Source: Antrihabitans cavernicola
GTDB lineage: Bacteria; Actinomycetota; Actinomycetes; Mycobacteriales; Mycobacteriaceae
Reading direction: 5' to 3'
Length of the DNA: 64,000 nucleotides
Assembly (NCBI RefSeq): GCF_008297975.1
Contig: NZ_VLNY01000004.1
Location: 248,001-312,000, forward strand
In this document: one piece after another, positions 26,569 through 36,555 of the stretch
Position numbering within the stretch: position 1 is the stretch's first letter
How the letters are laid out: each line of letters starts with the position of its first letter
Notes under the pieces: model-generated
Databases searched by the model: none
Seen by the model: only the letters and a program-made list of their open reading frames with translations
Told to the model about the DNA's origin: nothing
Position numbers and translations under genes: made by a program

Positions 26569-28002
26569 CTACAGCGGGATGTTCTTGTGCGAACCCCGCC
26601 TGGCCGGTGCGGCAGCGAGGGCCGCGGTGATTACGCTGCGAGTCTTGGCGGGCTCGATAACTTCGTCGACCACACCGATTGCCACGGCGCGGCTCACACC
26701 GCCTGCGATGGCCTCGTGCTCGGCGGCAAGGCGATCGTGCAGGGCCTGGCGCTCGTCGTCCGGAGCGGCCGCGAGAGCACGCTTGTGCAGGATGCCGACA
26801 GCGGCCTTTGCGCCCATCACGGCAACCTCGGCCTCGGGCCAGGCGTAGACGGCCGTTGCGCCGAGTGCGCGAGCATTCATCGCGATGTACGCGCCGCCGT
26901 AGATCTTCCGGGTGACCAGTGTGACGCGCGGAACCTTCGCCTCGGCGAATGCGTGCAGCAGCTTGGCGCCGCGTCGAACCACGCCCTCCCACTCCATGCT
27001 GACGCCAGGGAGGTAACCCGGCACGTCGACGATGACGACCAGCGGGACACCGAACGCGTCGCACAGCCGCACGAAACGTGCTGCCTTCTCGGCGCTTTCG
27101 GAGTTGAGGCAGCCGCCGAGCCGCAGCGGATTGTTGGCAATCACGCCGACCGTGCGGCCACCCATCCGGCCCAGTCCGGTGACGATGCTGCGGGCCCAGC
27201 CGCCCTGCATCTCTTCGAAGGACGACTCGCCGTCGACGTTGTCGAGCAGCTCGTGCACGATCGGCTTGACGTCGTAGGCGCGGCGAGCCGATTCGGGCAT
27301 CAACGCCCGCAGGTCGGTATCGCCGTGCGCGGCCGCGACCAGATCGAATGTGCCCTGCTCGGACAGCATCGAGACCAGTCGGCGCGCGCGGTGCATGGCG
27401 TCGGACTCGTCGTCGGCGATGATGTGCGCGACACCGGACTTCTTGAAGTGAGTGTCGGGGCCGCCGAGCGACTCCATGTCGACCTGCTCGCCGGTGACGC
27501 TGCGAACCACGTCGGGACCGGTCACGAAGACGCGGCCTTCCGGAGCCATGATCACGATGTCGGTGAGGGCGGGGCCGTAGGCCGCACCGCCTGCTGCGAA
27601 GCCGAGGACGACGGAAATTTGGGGGACGAGGCCCGACGCGCGGACCATCGCTTCGAAGACGAGGCCGACGGCGTGGAGTGCTTCGACGCCCTCCGCCAGT
27701 CGAGCGCCGCCGGAGTGCCACAGGCCGACGATCGGCAGGGACTGCTCGATCGCGGTGTCGATGGCGAGCACGATGTGCTTGCACCCTTCGACCCCCATGG
27801 CGCCGCCCATGACGGTGGCGTCGGAGCAGTAGGCCACGGTCCGGACGCCGTCCACTTCGCCGATCGCGGCGAGCATGCCGGACTTGTCGCGGGGGTGGAG
27901 GGTGGTGACGGTTCCCGAGTCGAAGAAACGCTGCAGTCGCAGCATTGGATCGCGTGGATCGGTTGCGGCATCTGGCTTGGTCGCCGGGGCGAAAATAGTC
28001 AT
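26569..28002 (-). CDS. accD6: Acetyl/propionyl-CoA carboxylase beta subunit AccD6
   Basis: 477-residue carboxyltransferase subunit that supplies malonyl-CoA for fatty and mycolic acid synthesis. Both crotonase-like halves are present; characteristic segments are GLWHSGGARLAEG, the acyl-CoA oxyanion loop GFAAGGAAYGPAL and, in the second half, DVPGYLPGVSMEWEG and KIYGGAYIAMNA. The ATG at 28002 has GAGGAGG five bases upstream; longer in-frame sequence lacks similarity. Last gene of the FAS-II operon, 97 bp after kasA. It works with a biotinylated alpha subunit encoded elsewhere. Confidence 0.96.
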   Translation of the reverse strand: MTIFAPATKPDAATDPRDPMLRLQRFFDSGTVTTLHPRDKSGMLAAIGEVDGVRTVAYCSDATVMGGAMGVEGCKHIVLAIDTAIEQSLPIVGLWHSGGARLAEGVEALHAVGLVFEAMVRASGLVPQISVVLGFAAGGAAYGPALTDIVIMAPEGRVFVTGPDVVRSVTGEQVDMESLGGPDTHFKKSGVAHIIADDESDAMHRARRLVSMLSEQGTFDLVAAAHGDTDLRALMPESARRAYDVKPIVHELLDNVDGESSFEEMQGGWARSIVTGLGRMGGRTVGVIANNPLRLGGCLNSESAEKAARFVRLCDAFGVPLVVIVDVPGYLPGVSMEWEGVVRRGAKLLHAFAEAKVPRVTLVTRKIYGGAYIAMNARALGATAVYAWPEAEVAVMGAKAAVGILHKRALAAAPDDERQALHDRLAAEHEAIAGGVSRAVAIGVVDEVIEPAKTRSVITAALAAAPARRGSHKNIPL

Positions 28003-28099
28003 CGCGTCCTCCTCGAGCATGTGCCCCCTGGTGGAGGGGCGTGGTCCGGGCGGGGTTTCCGTTTGTGTGGTCGCCCCGCCCGGAGCTAGCTGAAGCCGG

Positions 28100-29362
28100 T
28101 TAGTACCGACCGAAGGCGAGCGCGACGTTGTGCCCACCGAATCCGAACGAGTTGTTCAATGCGTACTCGATCTGTCCCTGGCGGGGTTCGCCGTGGACCA
28201 CATCGAGGTCGATCTCCGGATCCTGATTTTCGAGATTCAGCGTCGGCGGAACGATGCCGTCCCGGATGCTGAGCACGGTGAGCACCGACTCGAGGGCGCC
28301 GACGGCACCGATCGAGTGGCCAAGCGCCGACTTGGGCGCGTAGACCGACGCGTGGTTGCCCACAGCGCTGGTGATCGCTTTCGCTTCTGCGCTGTCGCCG
28401 ATGGGTGTGGCGGTCGCATGGGCGTTGACGTGCGAGATGTCGCTCTTCGACAGGCCTGCGGTCTGCAGGGCCCGTGTCATTGCGCGTGCGGCGCCCGTTC
28501 CCTCGGGATCGGGTGCCACCAGGTGGAATCCGTCGGAGGTGATGCCTGCACCCATGATTCTTGCCAGGATGGTTGCACCGCGCGCCTTGGCGTGCTCCTC
28601 GGTCTCGATGACCATCAGGGCGCCCGCCTCGCCGAAGACGAATCCGTCGCGGTCCTTGTCGAACGGACGCGAGGCTGCCTTCGGGTCGTCGTTGCGTGTA
28701 CTCATTGCGCGCATCATCGTGAATGCGGCAATCGGCACGGCGTCGATATGACCCTCGACGCCGCCGGTGACGGCGATGTCGGCGTCACCCATGGCGATCA
28801 TCCGCCACGCGTTGGCGATGCCTTCCGATCCCGACGAACACGCCGAGACGGGGGTGATGACACCGGCACGAGCCTTGAGTTCCAGACCGACGACCGCCGA
28901 CGGACCGTTCGGCATCACCATCTGGACTGCCAGTGGTGACACCTTGCGGTAGCCACCGGACTTGAGCGTCTCGGTCGCGTGGATGAGGGCATCGGCGCCG
29001 CCGAGGCCAGTGCCGATCGCGACAGCAAGGCGGTCGTGATCGACCTCCGGGCTACCCGCGTTCTTCCATACTTCGCGACCGAGAACCGTGGCCATCCGCT
29101 CGACGTAGGACAACCGGCGCAGCTCCACTCGCGTGAGCAGGCTTTCCGGTGTGACCTTGAGGTGTCCGCCGATCTTTACTGGAAGGTCGTACTCCGAGAC
29201 GAATTCGTCCTCGAGGACATCGATTCCGCTTTCGCCGTTCAGGAGGCCCTTCCACGTTGCGTCGACGTCACCCGCGATAGACGTCGTCGCGGCAACGGCA
29301 GTGACGACGATGTTGGGGAAGTTCCCGTTTTTGGTGGAAGGAATGGTCACGGTTTCGCTCAC
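28100..29362 (-). CDS. kasA: Beta-ketoacyl-ACP synthase KasA
   Basis: 420-residue condensing enzyme of FAS-II that elongates acyl-AcpM with malonyl-AcpM for meromycolate. Catalytic Cys lies in [12 protein letters not shown]; the two His residues are in [12 protein letters not shown] and [12 protein letters not shown]. The GTG start overlaps the acpM stop (GTGA), so it is translationally coupled. Mycobacteria carry a second copy, kasB, between kasA and accD6; here accD6 follows directly, as expected of genera with shorter mycolic acids. Confidence 0.96.
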   Translation of the reverse strand: MSETVTIPSTKNGNFPNIVVTAVAATTSIAGDVDATWKGLLNGESGIDVLEDEFVSEYDLPVKIGGHLKVTPESLLTRVELRRLSYVERMATVLGREVWKNAGSPEVDHDRLAVAIGTGLGGADALIHATETLKSGGYRKVSPLAVQMVMPNGPSAVVGLELKARAGVITPVSACSSGSEGIANAWRMIAMGDADIAVTGGVEGHIDAVPIAAFTMMRAMSTRNDDPKAASRPFDKDRDGFVFGEAGALMVIETEEHAKARGATILARIMGAGITSDGFHLVAPDPEGTGAARAMTRALQTAGLSKSDISHVNAHATATPIGDSAEAKAITSAVGNHASVYAPKSALGHSIGAVGALESVLTVLSIRDGIVPPTLNLENQDPEIDLDVVHGEPRQGQIEYALNNSFGFGGHNVALAFGRY

Positions 29363-29676
29363 TCGTCCTTTGCGTCGCTCTTGGCGGCTTCGAACTTCGC
29401 CTTGAGTGCCTGCGCGGTCTCGGAGTCTTCTGCTTCGAGCTTCTGGACGTAGTTGACGGCGTCGCCGACGGTACGCAGGCTCGCGAGGTCCTCGTCCGGG
29501 ATCTTGACGTCGTACTTGTCTTCCATCTGCACGGCGATCTCCACCAGAGACAGCGAGTCGATGTCGAGGTCGTCGACGAACGACTTCTCCGGCGTCACCT
29601 CGGACGGCTCGATGCCGGTGACCTCTTCGATGATCTCGGCGATGCCGGCGATGATTTCTTCCTGGCTGGTGGCCAC
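29359..29676 (-). CDS. acpM: Meromycolate extension acyl carrier protein
   Basis: 105-residue acidic carrier protein. The phosphopantetheine attachment Ser is in [13 protein letters not shown]. The C-terminal extension of about 25 residues ([20 protein letters not shown]) distinguishes AcpM from the shorter housekeeping ACP and is typical of mycolate producers. GTG start preceded by AGAAGGGAG. Lies between fabD and kasA and serves both. Confidence 0.96.
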   Translation of the reverse strand: MATSQEEIIAGIAEIIEEVTGIEPSEVTPEKSFVDDLDIDSLSLVEIAVQMEDKYDVKIPDEDLASLRTVGDAVNYVQKLEAEDSETAQALKAKFEAAKSDAKDE

Positions 29677-29806
29677 TGCGTGGCTCCCTTCTGTGTTGGG
29701 TCTATCTATGTGTCGATCTGTGGTGGCCGATAGTTACCGGCCTGGCGCAAGAAATTCGCCGATCTGGCGAACTTGTACCTACGCAGCTGCGGCTGCGCGC
29801 GCGGAG

Positions 29807-30721
29807 CTATCCAGAACCGAGCTCGGACAGTCCGGCGATGTCATCGGGGGTTTTCAACGCCGCGTTGGGCGTTCCCCGCATTTCGCGCTTGGCGATCCCG
29901 ATCAGGGCGCCTGCCGGTGGAAGCTCTGCGACCGCGGTGACCTGTGCGTTCCGAAGAGATTCGGAACACAGGTCCCACCGCACAGGTCGGGTGACCTGCG
30001 CGGCAAGCTTAGTCAGAGCATCCGACCCGGAATCGACGGCCTTGCCGTCGAAGTTGGAGAGCAGGGTGTGCGTCGGGTCGGCGGGCGTGATCTTTGCTGC
30101 CGCCGCGGTGACCGCATCCTGCGCTGGTGCCATGAAGGCGGTGTGGAAAGCGCCGGCGACGGGCAGCGCGCGAACGCGGGCCTTCTCCGGCGGGTCGGCT
30201 GCCAATTCGGCGAGCGCATCGAGCTTGCCCGCGGCGACGATCTGCCCGACGGCATTGCGGTTGGCCGGAATCAGTTCGAGCTGCTCGAGGCGAGCCAGTA
30301 CCTCGGCCTCGTCGCCACCGAGTACGGCAGACATGCCTGTCGGTTCCAACGCACACGCCTTGGCCATCTCGGCGCCGCGGATGGCGGCGAGGGTGACAGC
30401 TTCGTCAGCGGTGATCACGCCTGCGATTGCGGCCGCGGCAAGTTCGCCGACGGAGTGGCCGGCAACGATCGCGTCAGCGGGGAATAGGCCGCGCTTGTCG
30501 ATTTCGTCGAAAGCGAGCAGCGCCGCCGCGACGACAAGGGGCTGAGTGACCGACGTGTCGGTGATCTCGTCGGCGGTGGCGGTGGTGCCCAGCCGGACCA
30601 GATCGAGGCCGCTGGCCTTCGACCACAACGTCAATCGGTCAGCGGCACCGGGCAACTCCAACCACGGAGTGAGCATGCCTGGAGTCTGGGAGCCCTGTCC
30701 CGGGGCAAGGAGCGCAATCAC
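29807..30721 (-). CDS. fabD: Malonyl-CoA:ACP transacylase
   Basis: 304-residue acyltransferase that loads malonyl groups onto AcpM. It has the ALLAPGQGSQTPGM N-terminus, nucleophile Ser in VAGHSVGELAAA and catalytic His in AGAFHTAFM. The GTG at 30721 is chosen because the family N-terminus begins there and AGGGG lies upstream; codons farther upstream fall in the promoter/operator region. First gene of the FAS-II operon; the likely MabR operator lies 67 bp before its start. Confidence 0.95.
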   Translation of the reverse strand: MIALLAPGQGSQTPGMLTPWLELPGAADRLTLWSKASGLDLVRLGTTATADEITDTSVTQPLVVAAALLAFDEIDKRGLFPADAIVAGHSVGELAAAAIAGVITADEAVTLAAIRGAEMAKACALEPTGMSAVLGGDEAEVLARLEQLELIPANRNAVGQIVAAGKLDALAELAADPPEKARVRALPVAGAFHTAFMAPAQDAVTAAAAKITPADPTHTLLSNFDGKAVDSGSDALTKLAAQVTRPVRWDLCSESLRNAQVTAVAELPPAGALIGIAKREMRGTPNAALKTPDDIAGLSELGSG

Positions 30722-30787
30722 ATCCCCTAGGGAACACTGTCGGAGGCCATTCCCGAGATGTCGTTGACCATGAAGGTTTGGAATCCA

Positions 30788-30808
30788 TTTTGTGGGTATC
30801 CAACAAAA
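30788..30808. promoter_or_regulatory. Candidate MabR operator upstream of fabD
   Basis: Inverted repeat TTTTGT-N9-ACAAAA in the 129-bp gap between mabR and fabD. In mycobacteria MabR binds the fasII promoter in the corresponding gap; that this repeat is its site is an inference from position and symmetry. Confidence 0.6.
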
Positions 30809-30850
30809 CTGTTCGTGGCCGGCTCCCGATCGGGACATAAGCCGCCGTGG

Positions 30851-32170
30851 TTAGGTTCCGACTTCCCCGAATGTTGCCGATGTTTCTGTTGGGGTTGGGT
30901 GGTGCGATTCGTTACGGTTCTGTGTCAAACGGCCTACCGTAGCCGCGACTCTTAGCACGTAAGCGTCCCGCGGATCCAAAGGATCACGGCCCGTTATCTC
31001 GGCGATTCGCTTCAGTCGATAACGCACTGTATTTGGATGAACAAACAGCTGGCGAGCGCAAGTCTCTACTGCGCCACCGCAGTCCAAATAAGCGTCGAGA
31101 GTATCCGAGAGTGCTGATCCCGCCGCAGCGAGGGGGTGCACTACTTGACCGTTGAGCGCGCCCACCGCTGCTTTGTCGCCGAGTAGTGCCCGCTCCGGAA
31201 GGAGCTCACCCGCGTGGACCGGACGAGGGGCCCCGCGCCACCCTGTCACTGCTTCCATTCCTGCCAACGCCTCGACCGCGCTGGCGTGCGCCGCGCCCAG
31301 CGTGCCCGCGGTCGGACCGATGACGACTGGACCGTCGGAGAAGGCTTCGAGAAGATCGGTGACGAAGGCACCCGCGGCGGTCTCGTGCATGTCACCGCTG
31401 ACCACCGTGACCAAGCGAGTGCCCTGAACGACGGCGAGCGCCGCCCTTCCATGCTTCTGTGCGACCGTGCCGACGACGTAGATTCCTTCGTCCTCGCGGG
31501 GCGTGCCGACCAGAACTGTGGCGGGTGCCGTTGCGTCCCAGTTCAGTGTCGCGGCGCGCGAGAGCATGTCGGACCCGGTGTCGCCGCGCACCACCGCGTC
31601 GACGACCAACGCTTCGAGCCGGGTGTCCCAGGCGCCGCGCGATTCGGCGGCGCTGGCATAGACGGAGGCGGCGGCGAAACCGAGCTCGCGCCCATAGCGC
31701 AGGACGGCCTCGGTCAACGCGACCAGCTGTCGTTCGTTGCGCGCGAGCGCAGGCAGCCACTGCTCGAAGAACTCCATCGCGACGCGCACCATGTCCACGG
31801 TCTGCCGCAGCGTGAGCCGTCGGGTCAGATCCTGGGGAATGACCTGAAAGGCGTCCAGGCTGAACCGAATATCGCTCTCCGGGTTCTGCAGCCACTCGAG
31901 AAAGTTGACGACAGCCGTCTGCACCAACATCTGCACGCTGGCCCGCTGGTCAGCATCGAGGTCGGAGAAGAACGGCAGCTGATCCTGCATCGACGAGATC
32001 GCATCGGTGGAAAGTCGGCCGGAGAACTGCTTGACCCTGCGCAACAGAGTGTCCGGAAGCGGATCGCGCGATTGCCGCGCCGACGACAACGTGGCAGTCG
32101 GGAGGTAGACCTCGTGTTCCGATGTCGACGGCTCGACCCTACGAGGAGGCGGCGGTCGCTTTTCCGGCAT
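30851..32170 (-). CDS. mabR: PucR-family regulator of mycolic acid synthesis
   Basis: 439-residue transcription factor. The long N-terminal region binds acyl effectors in the mycobacterial orthologue (Rv2242). A GGDEF-like CdaR middle part is followed by the C-terminal PucR helix-turn-helix: DTLDAYLDCGGAVETCARQL, then VHPNTVRYRLKRIAEITGRD. Position directly upstream of fabD on the same strand, with aceE behind it, is the same as in M. tuberculosis, so the symbol is assigned from both sequence type and synteny. It controls the fabD-acpM-kasA-accD6 operon. Confidence 0.93.
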   Translation of the reverse strand: MPEKRPPPPRRVEPSTSEHEVYLPTATLSSARQSRDPLPDTLLRRVKQFSGRLSTDAISSMQDQLPFFSDLDADQRASVQMLVQTAVVNFLEWLQNPESDIRFSLDAFQVIPQDLTRRLTLRQTVDMVRVAMEFFEQWLPALARNERQLVALTEAVLRYGRELGFAAASVYASAAESRGAWDTRLEALVVDAVVRGDTGSDMLSRAATLNWDATAPATVLVGTPREDEGIYVVGTVAQKHGRAALAVVQGTRLVTVVSGDMHETAAGAFVTDLLEAFSDGPVVIGPTAGTLGAAHASAVEALAGMEAVTGWRGAPRPVHAGELLPERALLGDKAAVGALNGQVVHPLAAAGSALSDTLDAYLDCGGAVETCARQLFVHPNTVRYRLKRIAEITGRDPLDPRDAYVLRVAATVGRLTQNRNESHHPTPTETSATFGEVGT

Positions 32171-32267
32171 AAAGGGAACTTACGCCGCCTCCCTGTGACT
32201 CAGATGCACACGGGGTCTGAGCCAGCTGCGATTCTCTAAGCACGCCGCTCGTTCCTCGCTGCGATGC

Positions 32268-35126
32268 TCACGCCACGCCAGGGTCCGAATCATCGCTGGG
32301 GGCACCCGCCACATCATCGATCTGATACTTCTCCGCCGCCGCAACTGCCGCGTCCTTGTCGACCTTGCCGTCCTTCGCGAGGGCATTGAGCACTCCGACG
32401 ACGATGGACTGCGCGTCGACGTTGAACACTCGTCGGGCTGCTGCGCGGGTGTCGGAGAAGCCGAAGCCGTCGGTGCCGAGGGTGGTGTAGTCGCCCGGTA
32501 CCCACTGACGGATTTGATCGGACACGGCGCGACTCCAATCGGACGCCGCGACGAACGGGCCTTCGGCACTGCCGAGTTTCGAGGCAACGTAGGGAACGCG
32601 AGGTTCGTCGTCCGGGTGTCGCAGCGCGGCGCGCTCGGCTTCGATACCGTCGCGGCGCAGTTCGTTCCACGACGTCACCGACCACACGTCGGCGCGGACT
32701 CCCCATTCTTCGGCGAGCAGTTCCTGCGCCTTCACGCCGTCGGGAACCGTGACGCCCGAGACCAGGATCTGGGCCCGCGGACCGTCGCCCTCGGCTGCAG
32801 GCTTGTACAGATAGATGCCCTTCAGCAGGCCTTCGACGTCCAGATCGGCCGGCTCCGCCGGCTGTTGATACGGCTGGTTGTAGAGGGTGATGTAGTAGAA
32901 GATATTTTCGCCTCCAAAACCGGGGGCAGCCGTTCCATCTGCGTTCATCGTGCCGCCGTACATCCGACGCAGGCCGTCCTTGATGATGTGCGCGATTTCG
33001 TACGAGAAGGCAGGGTCGTATGTCACTGCCGCCGGGTTGGTCGACGCGAGCAAGAGCGAATGCCCGTCGGCGTGCTGCAGGCCCTCACCGGTCAGCGTGG
33101 TGCGGCCTGCGGTGGCACCGAGGACGAAGCCACGTGCCATCTGATCGGCTGCCGCCCACAGTCCGTCGCCGGTGCGTTGGAAGCCGAACATCGAGTAGAA
33201 AATGTAGAGCGGGATCATCGGTTCGCCATGCGTCGAGTACGACGATCCGACCGCCGTGAAGCTGGCTGTCGAGCCGGCCTCGTTGATGCCCTCGTGCAGG
33301 ATCTGCCCAATCGAGCTCTCCTTGTACGCGAGCATCAACTCGGCGTCGACCGAGGTGTAGAGCTGGCCGTTGCGGTTGTAGATCTTCAGCGACGGGAACC
33401 AGGAATCCATGCCGAAGGTGCGGGCCTCGTCGGGAATGATCGGCACGATCCGCTTGCCGATCTCCTTGTCCCGCAACAGCTCCTTCATCACGCGAACCAA
33501 CGCCATGGTGGTCGCGACTTCCTGCTTGCCTGAGCCCTTTCGCACCGACTTGTAGACCTCGTCGCCGGGCAACTTCAACGGCTTGGCGGTGGTGCGTCGT
33601 TCGGGGAGGAAGCCGCCCAGGTTCTTGCGGCGGTCGAGCATGTACGCGATTTCCGGCGCCGACGCTCCCGGGTGGTAGTACGGCGGAAGATACGGATCCT
33701 TCTCCAACTGCGCATCTGTGATGGGGATCCGCTGCATGTCGCGGAAATCCTTCAGGTCGTCCAGCGTCAGCTTCTTCATCTGGTGCGTGGCGTTGCGCGC
33801 TTCGAAGTGCTTGCCGAGCGTGTAGCCCTTGATGGTCTTCGCCAGGATGACCGTCGGCTGCCCCTTGTGTGCCATCGCAGCCGAGTACGCGGCATGGACT
33901 TTGCGGTAGTCGTGGCCGCCGCGCTTCAAGTTCCAGATCTGGTCGTCGGTGAGGTCCTTGACGAGTTCTTTGGTGCGGGGGTCGCGGCCGAAGAAGTGGT
34001 CGCGGACGAACGCGCCGTCGTTGGCCTTGTAGGTCTGGTAGTCGCCGTCGGGGGTGCTGTTCATCAGGTTGACCAACGCGCCGTCGCGGTCGGCATGGAG
34101 CAGGGCGTCCCACTCGCGGCCCCAGACGACCTTGATGACGTTCCACCCGGCGCCGCGGAAGAACGATTCGAGTTCTTGAATGATCTTGCCGTTGCCGCGA
34201 ACCGGTCCGTCGAGTCGTTGCAGGTTGCAGTTGATGACGAAGGTCAGGTTGTCGAGGCCCTCGGTCGCGGCGACGTGCGTCAGGCCGCGTGATTCGGGTT
34301 CGTCCATTTCGCCGTCGCCGAGGAAGGCCCAGACGTGTTGGTCTGAGGTGTCTTTGATGCCGCGGTCGTGGAGGTAGTGGTTGAACCGGGCTTGGTAGAT
34401 GGCGTTCATCGGGCCGAGGCCCATGGACACGGTGGGGAACTCCCAGAAATCCTGCATCAACCGCGGGTGTGGGTACGACGGGATGCCGCCGCCCTCGCCT
34501 GCGTGGCTGTACTCCTGGCGGAAGCCGTCCATCCGATGTTCGTCGATGCGGCCTTCGAGGAAGGCGCGGGCGTAGATACCGGGGGAGGCGTGGCCCTGGA
34601 TGTAGATCTGGTCGCCGCCACCGGGATGGTCTTTGCCGCGGAAGAAGTGGTTGAAGCCGACCTCGTACAGCGCGGCCGACGACGCGTAAGTCGAGATGTG
34701 ACCGCCGACGCCGACTCCCGGACGCTGTGCGCGATGCACCATGATCGCGGCGTTCCAGCGGATGAAGGCGCGGAAGCGACGCTCGAGGTCTTCGTCGCCG
34801 GGGAACCAGGGCTCGTTCTCGGTCGGGATGGTGTTGACGTAGTCGGTCGACGTCAACGCCGGGATGGAGACGCGCTTCTCACCGGCTCGTTCAAGAAGCC
34901 GCAGCATCAGATACCGTGCGCGGCCCGAGCCGGATCGGTCGAGCAGACCGTCGAACGATTCCAGCCACTCGTTGGTTTCGTCCGGATCGATGTCGGGGAG
35001 ATAGGACGCAACACCCTCGCGGATGACGCGCACCCGCCCATCCGAATTGGAGCCTGCAGGTTTGGCAGGCATCGTGTCCGGCTTGCCTTGCTTCGCTGCG
35101 GATGTGGTGGTCGATTCGGACAACAT
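32268..35126 (-). CDS. aceE: Pyruvate dehydrogenase E1 component, homodimeric
   Basis: 952-residue thiamine-diphosphate enzyme that decarboxylates pyruvate and acetylates the E2 lipoyl domain. The ThDP/Mg motif is in [14 protein letters not shown] followed by [20 protein letters not shown]-terminal HISTYASSA and C-terminal transketolase parts are complete. The ATG at 35126 has AGGAG upstream. E2 and E3 are encoded elsewhere, as usual in actinobacteria. Divergent from the DUF3052 gene; the 325-bp gap (35127-35451) holds both promoters but no clear -35/-10 pair was recognised. Confidence 0.97.
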   Translation of the reverse strand: MLSESTTTSAAKQGKPDTMPAKPAGSNSDGRVRVIREGVASYLPDIDPDETNEWLESFDGLLDRSGSGRARYLMLRLLERAGEKRVSIPALTSTDYVNTIPTENEPWFPGDEDLERRFRAFIRWNAAIMVHRAQRPGVGVGGHISTYASSAALYEVGFNHFFRGKDHPGGGDQIYIQGHASPGIYARAFLEGRIDEHRMDGFRQEYSHAGEGGGIPSYPHPRLMQDFWEFPTVSMGLGPMNAIYQARFNHYLHDRGIKDTSDQHVWAFLGDGEMDEPESRGLTHVAATEGLDNLTFVINCNLQRLDGPVRGNGKIIQELESFFRGAGWNVIKVVWGREWDALLHADRDGALVNLMNSTPDGDYQTYKANDGAFVRDHFFGRDPRTKELVKDLTDDQIWNLKRGGHDYRKVHAAYSAAMAHKGQPTVILAKTIKGYTLGKHFEARNATHQMKKLTLDDLKDFRDMQRIPITDAQLEKDPYLPPYYHPGASAPEIAYMLDRRKNLGGFLPERRTTAKPLKLPGDEVYKSVRKGSGKQEVATTMALVRVMKELLRDKEIGKRIVPIIPDEARTFGMDSWFPSLKIYNRNGQLYTSVDAELMLAYKESSIGQILHEGINEAGSTASFTAVGSSYSTHGEPMIPLYIFYSMFGFQRTGDGLWAAADQMARGFVLGATAGRTTLTGEGLQHADGHSLLLASTNPAAVTYDPAFSYEIAHIIKDGLRRMYGGTMNADGTAAPGFGGENIFYYITLYNQPYQQPAEPADLDVEGLLKGIYLYKPAAEGDGPRAQILVSGVTVPDGVKAQELLAEEWGVRADVWSVTSWNELRRDGIEAERAALRHPDDEPRVPYVASKLGSAEGPFVAASDWSRAVSDQIRQWVPGDYTTLGTDGFGFSDTRAAARRVFNVDAQSIVVGVLNALAKDGKVDKDAAVAAAEKYQIDDVAGAPSDDSDPGVA

Positions 35127-35451
35127 TCGCTCCTAGGTGCGGGCTGAACGCGCGGTTCGCGTACTGACCAGCGGCGAGAACCGGGTGTGGGACGCCGCCT
35201 GCTTCATATATCTCGGACCTGCGATCCATCCTTGCGCATCGCGTCCGTCCGGTCATCATGTCAGCCGAATCGGTGCAGGTCAGTTGGTGGGGCAGGTGAC
35301 GTACCAGTAGGTCTGTTTAACGAACCGAAGGTACGTTTCCGAGACTTTTTCTCAACTTATCGAGACCCAATGCGGCGGATCGGCTTGCGCTAACGGCTCG
35401 GACCCTGTTCGCTTTCAGGTACTGATCCCACGACTGAAGGAGGACACCACC

Positions 35452-35880
35452 GTGGTCGCCGCGGCGGACGCGCAGAACTACGCTCAGAAGCTTGGCATTT
35501 CGCACGGCATGGTGGTCCAAGAACTGGGTTGGGACGAAGACTCAGACGACGACCTGCGCGCAGACGTGGAAGACACGATCGGCGACGAACTGCTCGATGA
35601 AGACTCGGACGAGGTGATCGACGTTGTGCTGCTGTGGTGGCGCGACGGTGACGGTGACCTCGTCGACGCACTGATGGATGCGATTTCCCCATTGGCCGAC
35701 GAGGGTTTCGTCTGGGTGCTGACGCCCAAGACGGGCCAATCCGGGCATGTCGAACCCAGCGAAATCGCAGAATCGGCGCCCACAGCCGGTCTGACACAGA
35801 CGTCGGCAATCAACCTCGGCACGTGGACCGGTAGTCGGTTGGTGCAACCTAAGGCGCGCGCTGTTCCCAAGCAACGCTGA
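35452..35880 (+). CDS. DUF3052 protein
   Basis: 142-residue acidic protein conserved in actinobacteria (Rv2239c in M. tuberculosis, in the same position). Conserved strings: YAQKLGISHGMVVQELGWDE, then VVLLWWRDGDGDLVD and DEGFVWVLTPKTG. The fold probably resembles a regulatory domain; function unknown. GTG start with AAGGAGGA upstream. It is followed by ahpE with a 42-bp gap and is probably cotranscribed. Confidence 0.9.
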   Translation: MVAAADAQNYAQKLGISHGMVVQELGWDEDSDDDLRADVEDTIGDELLDEDSDEVIDVVLLWWRDGDGDLVDALMDAISPLADEGFVWVLTPKTGQSGHVEPSEIAESAPTAGLTQTSAINLGTWTGSRLVQPKARAVPKQR

Positions 35881-35922
35881 CGCCGTTCGTACTTACCGAT
35901 CCGCCACAACCGAAGGATGACT

Positions 35923-36387
35923 ATGCCGCTCGAAGTGGGCGCCACCGCTCCCGACTTCAGTCTCAAGGATCAGAACAACCAGGTAGTCAGCTTGTCCGAC
36001 TATCGGGGCAAGAAGAACGTCCTGATCGTCTTCTATCCGCTCGCCTTCACCGGCACCTGCCAGGGTGAACTGTGCAAGGTGCGTGACGGGTTGCCGAAGT
36101 TCGAAAACGACGAACACGCGGTCCTCGCGATCTCGGTCGGGCCGTCTCCCACGCACAAGGTGTGGGCATCGGAGCAGGGCTACACGTTCCCGTTGCTGTC
36201 GGACTTCTGGCCGCACGGCGAGGTAGCCAAGGCCTACGGGGTGTTCAACGACCAGAACGGTTTCGCCAACCGCGGCACCTTCGTGGTGGACAAGGACGGC
36301 ATCATCCGTTTCGCCGAGATGAACGGGCCCGGAGAGGCCCGTGACCAGGCGGCTTGGGAGAAAGCGCTGGCCGCGCTAGATTCTTGA
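35923..36387 (+). CDS. ahpE: Alkyl hydroperoxide reductase E-type peroxiredoxin
   Basis: 154-residue peroxiredoxin that reduces peroxides and peroxynitrite. Peroxidatic Cys46 lies in PLAFTGTCQG; SVGPSPTHKVWA and PLLSDFWPHGEVAKAYGV match M. tuberculosis AhpE closely. Unlike that one-Cys enzyme, a second Cys (Cys51) follows five residues later, the spacing of atypical two-Cys BCP enzymes, so an internal disulfide is possible. ATG at 35923 is preferred to 35917 because the AAGG is six bases before it. Confidence 0.93.
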   Translation: MPLEVGATAPDFSLKDQNNQVVSLSDYRGKKNVLIVFYPLAFTGTCQGELCKVRDGLPKFENDEHAVLAISVGPSPTHKVWASEQGYTFPLLSDFWPHGEVAKAYGVFNDQNGFANRGTFVVDKDGIIRFAEMNGPGEARDQAAWEKALAALDS

Positions 36388-36418
36388 GTCGGCGGTGACG
36401 ACGTCTGTCGTCGCCATC

Positions 36419-36490
36419 GGGCGTATAGCTCAGCGGTAGAGCTCTGGTTTTACACACCAGCGGTCGGGGGTTCGAACCCCTCTGCGCCCA
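36419..36490 (+). tRNA. tRNA-Val (anticodon TAC)
   Basis: 72-nt cloverleaf. Acceptor GGGCGTA (36419-36425) pairs with TGCGCCC (36483-36489), one G-T pair; anticodon stem CTGGT/ACCAG with loop TTTACAC; T-arm GGGGGTTCGAACCCCT. It marks the left edge of the accessory region that separates ahpE from cobD. Confidence 0.97.
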
Positions 36491-36505
36491 CTTCGATGAC
36501 CTTCG

Positions 36506-36554
36506 CGATCCGTTGCGATCTCTCCCGGAAACCGGGAGTGGATGCAACGGATCG
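36506..36554. terminator. Bidirectional terminator after tRNA-Val
   Basis: Outer stem CGATCCGTTGC / GCAACGGATCG (11 bp) enclosing CTCCCGG / CCGGGAG. It separates tRNA-Val from the convergent kinase-membrane-protein gene that ends at 36556. Confidence 0.75.
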
Positions 36555-36555
36555 T

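Noticed and set aside
26539-28089. 516-codon plus-strand frame opposite accD6
   Set aside because: Antisense shadow of accD6, low-complexity composition, and it crosses a terminator.
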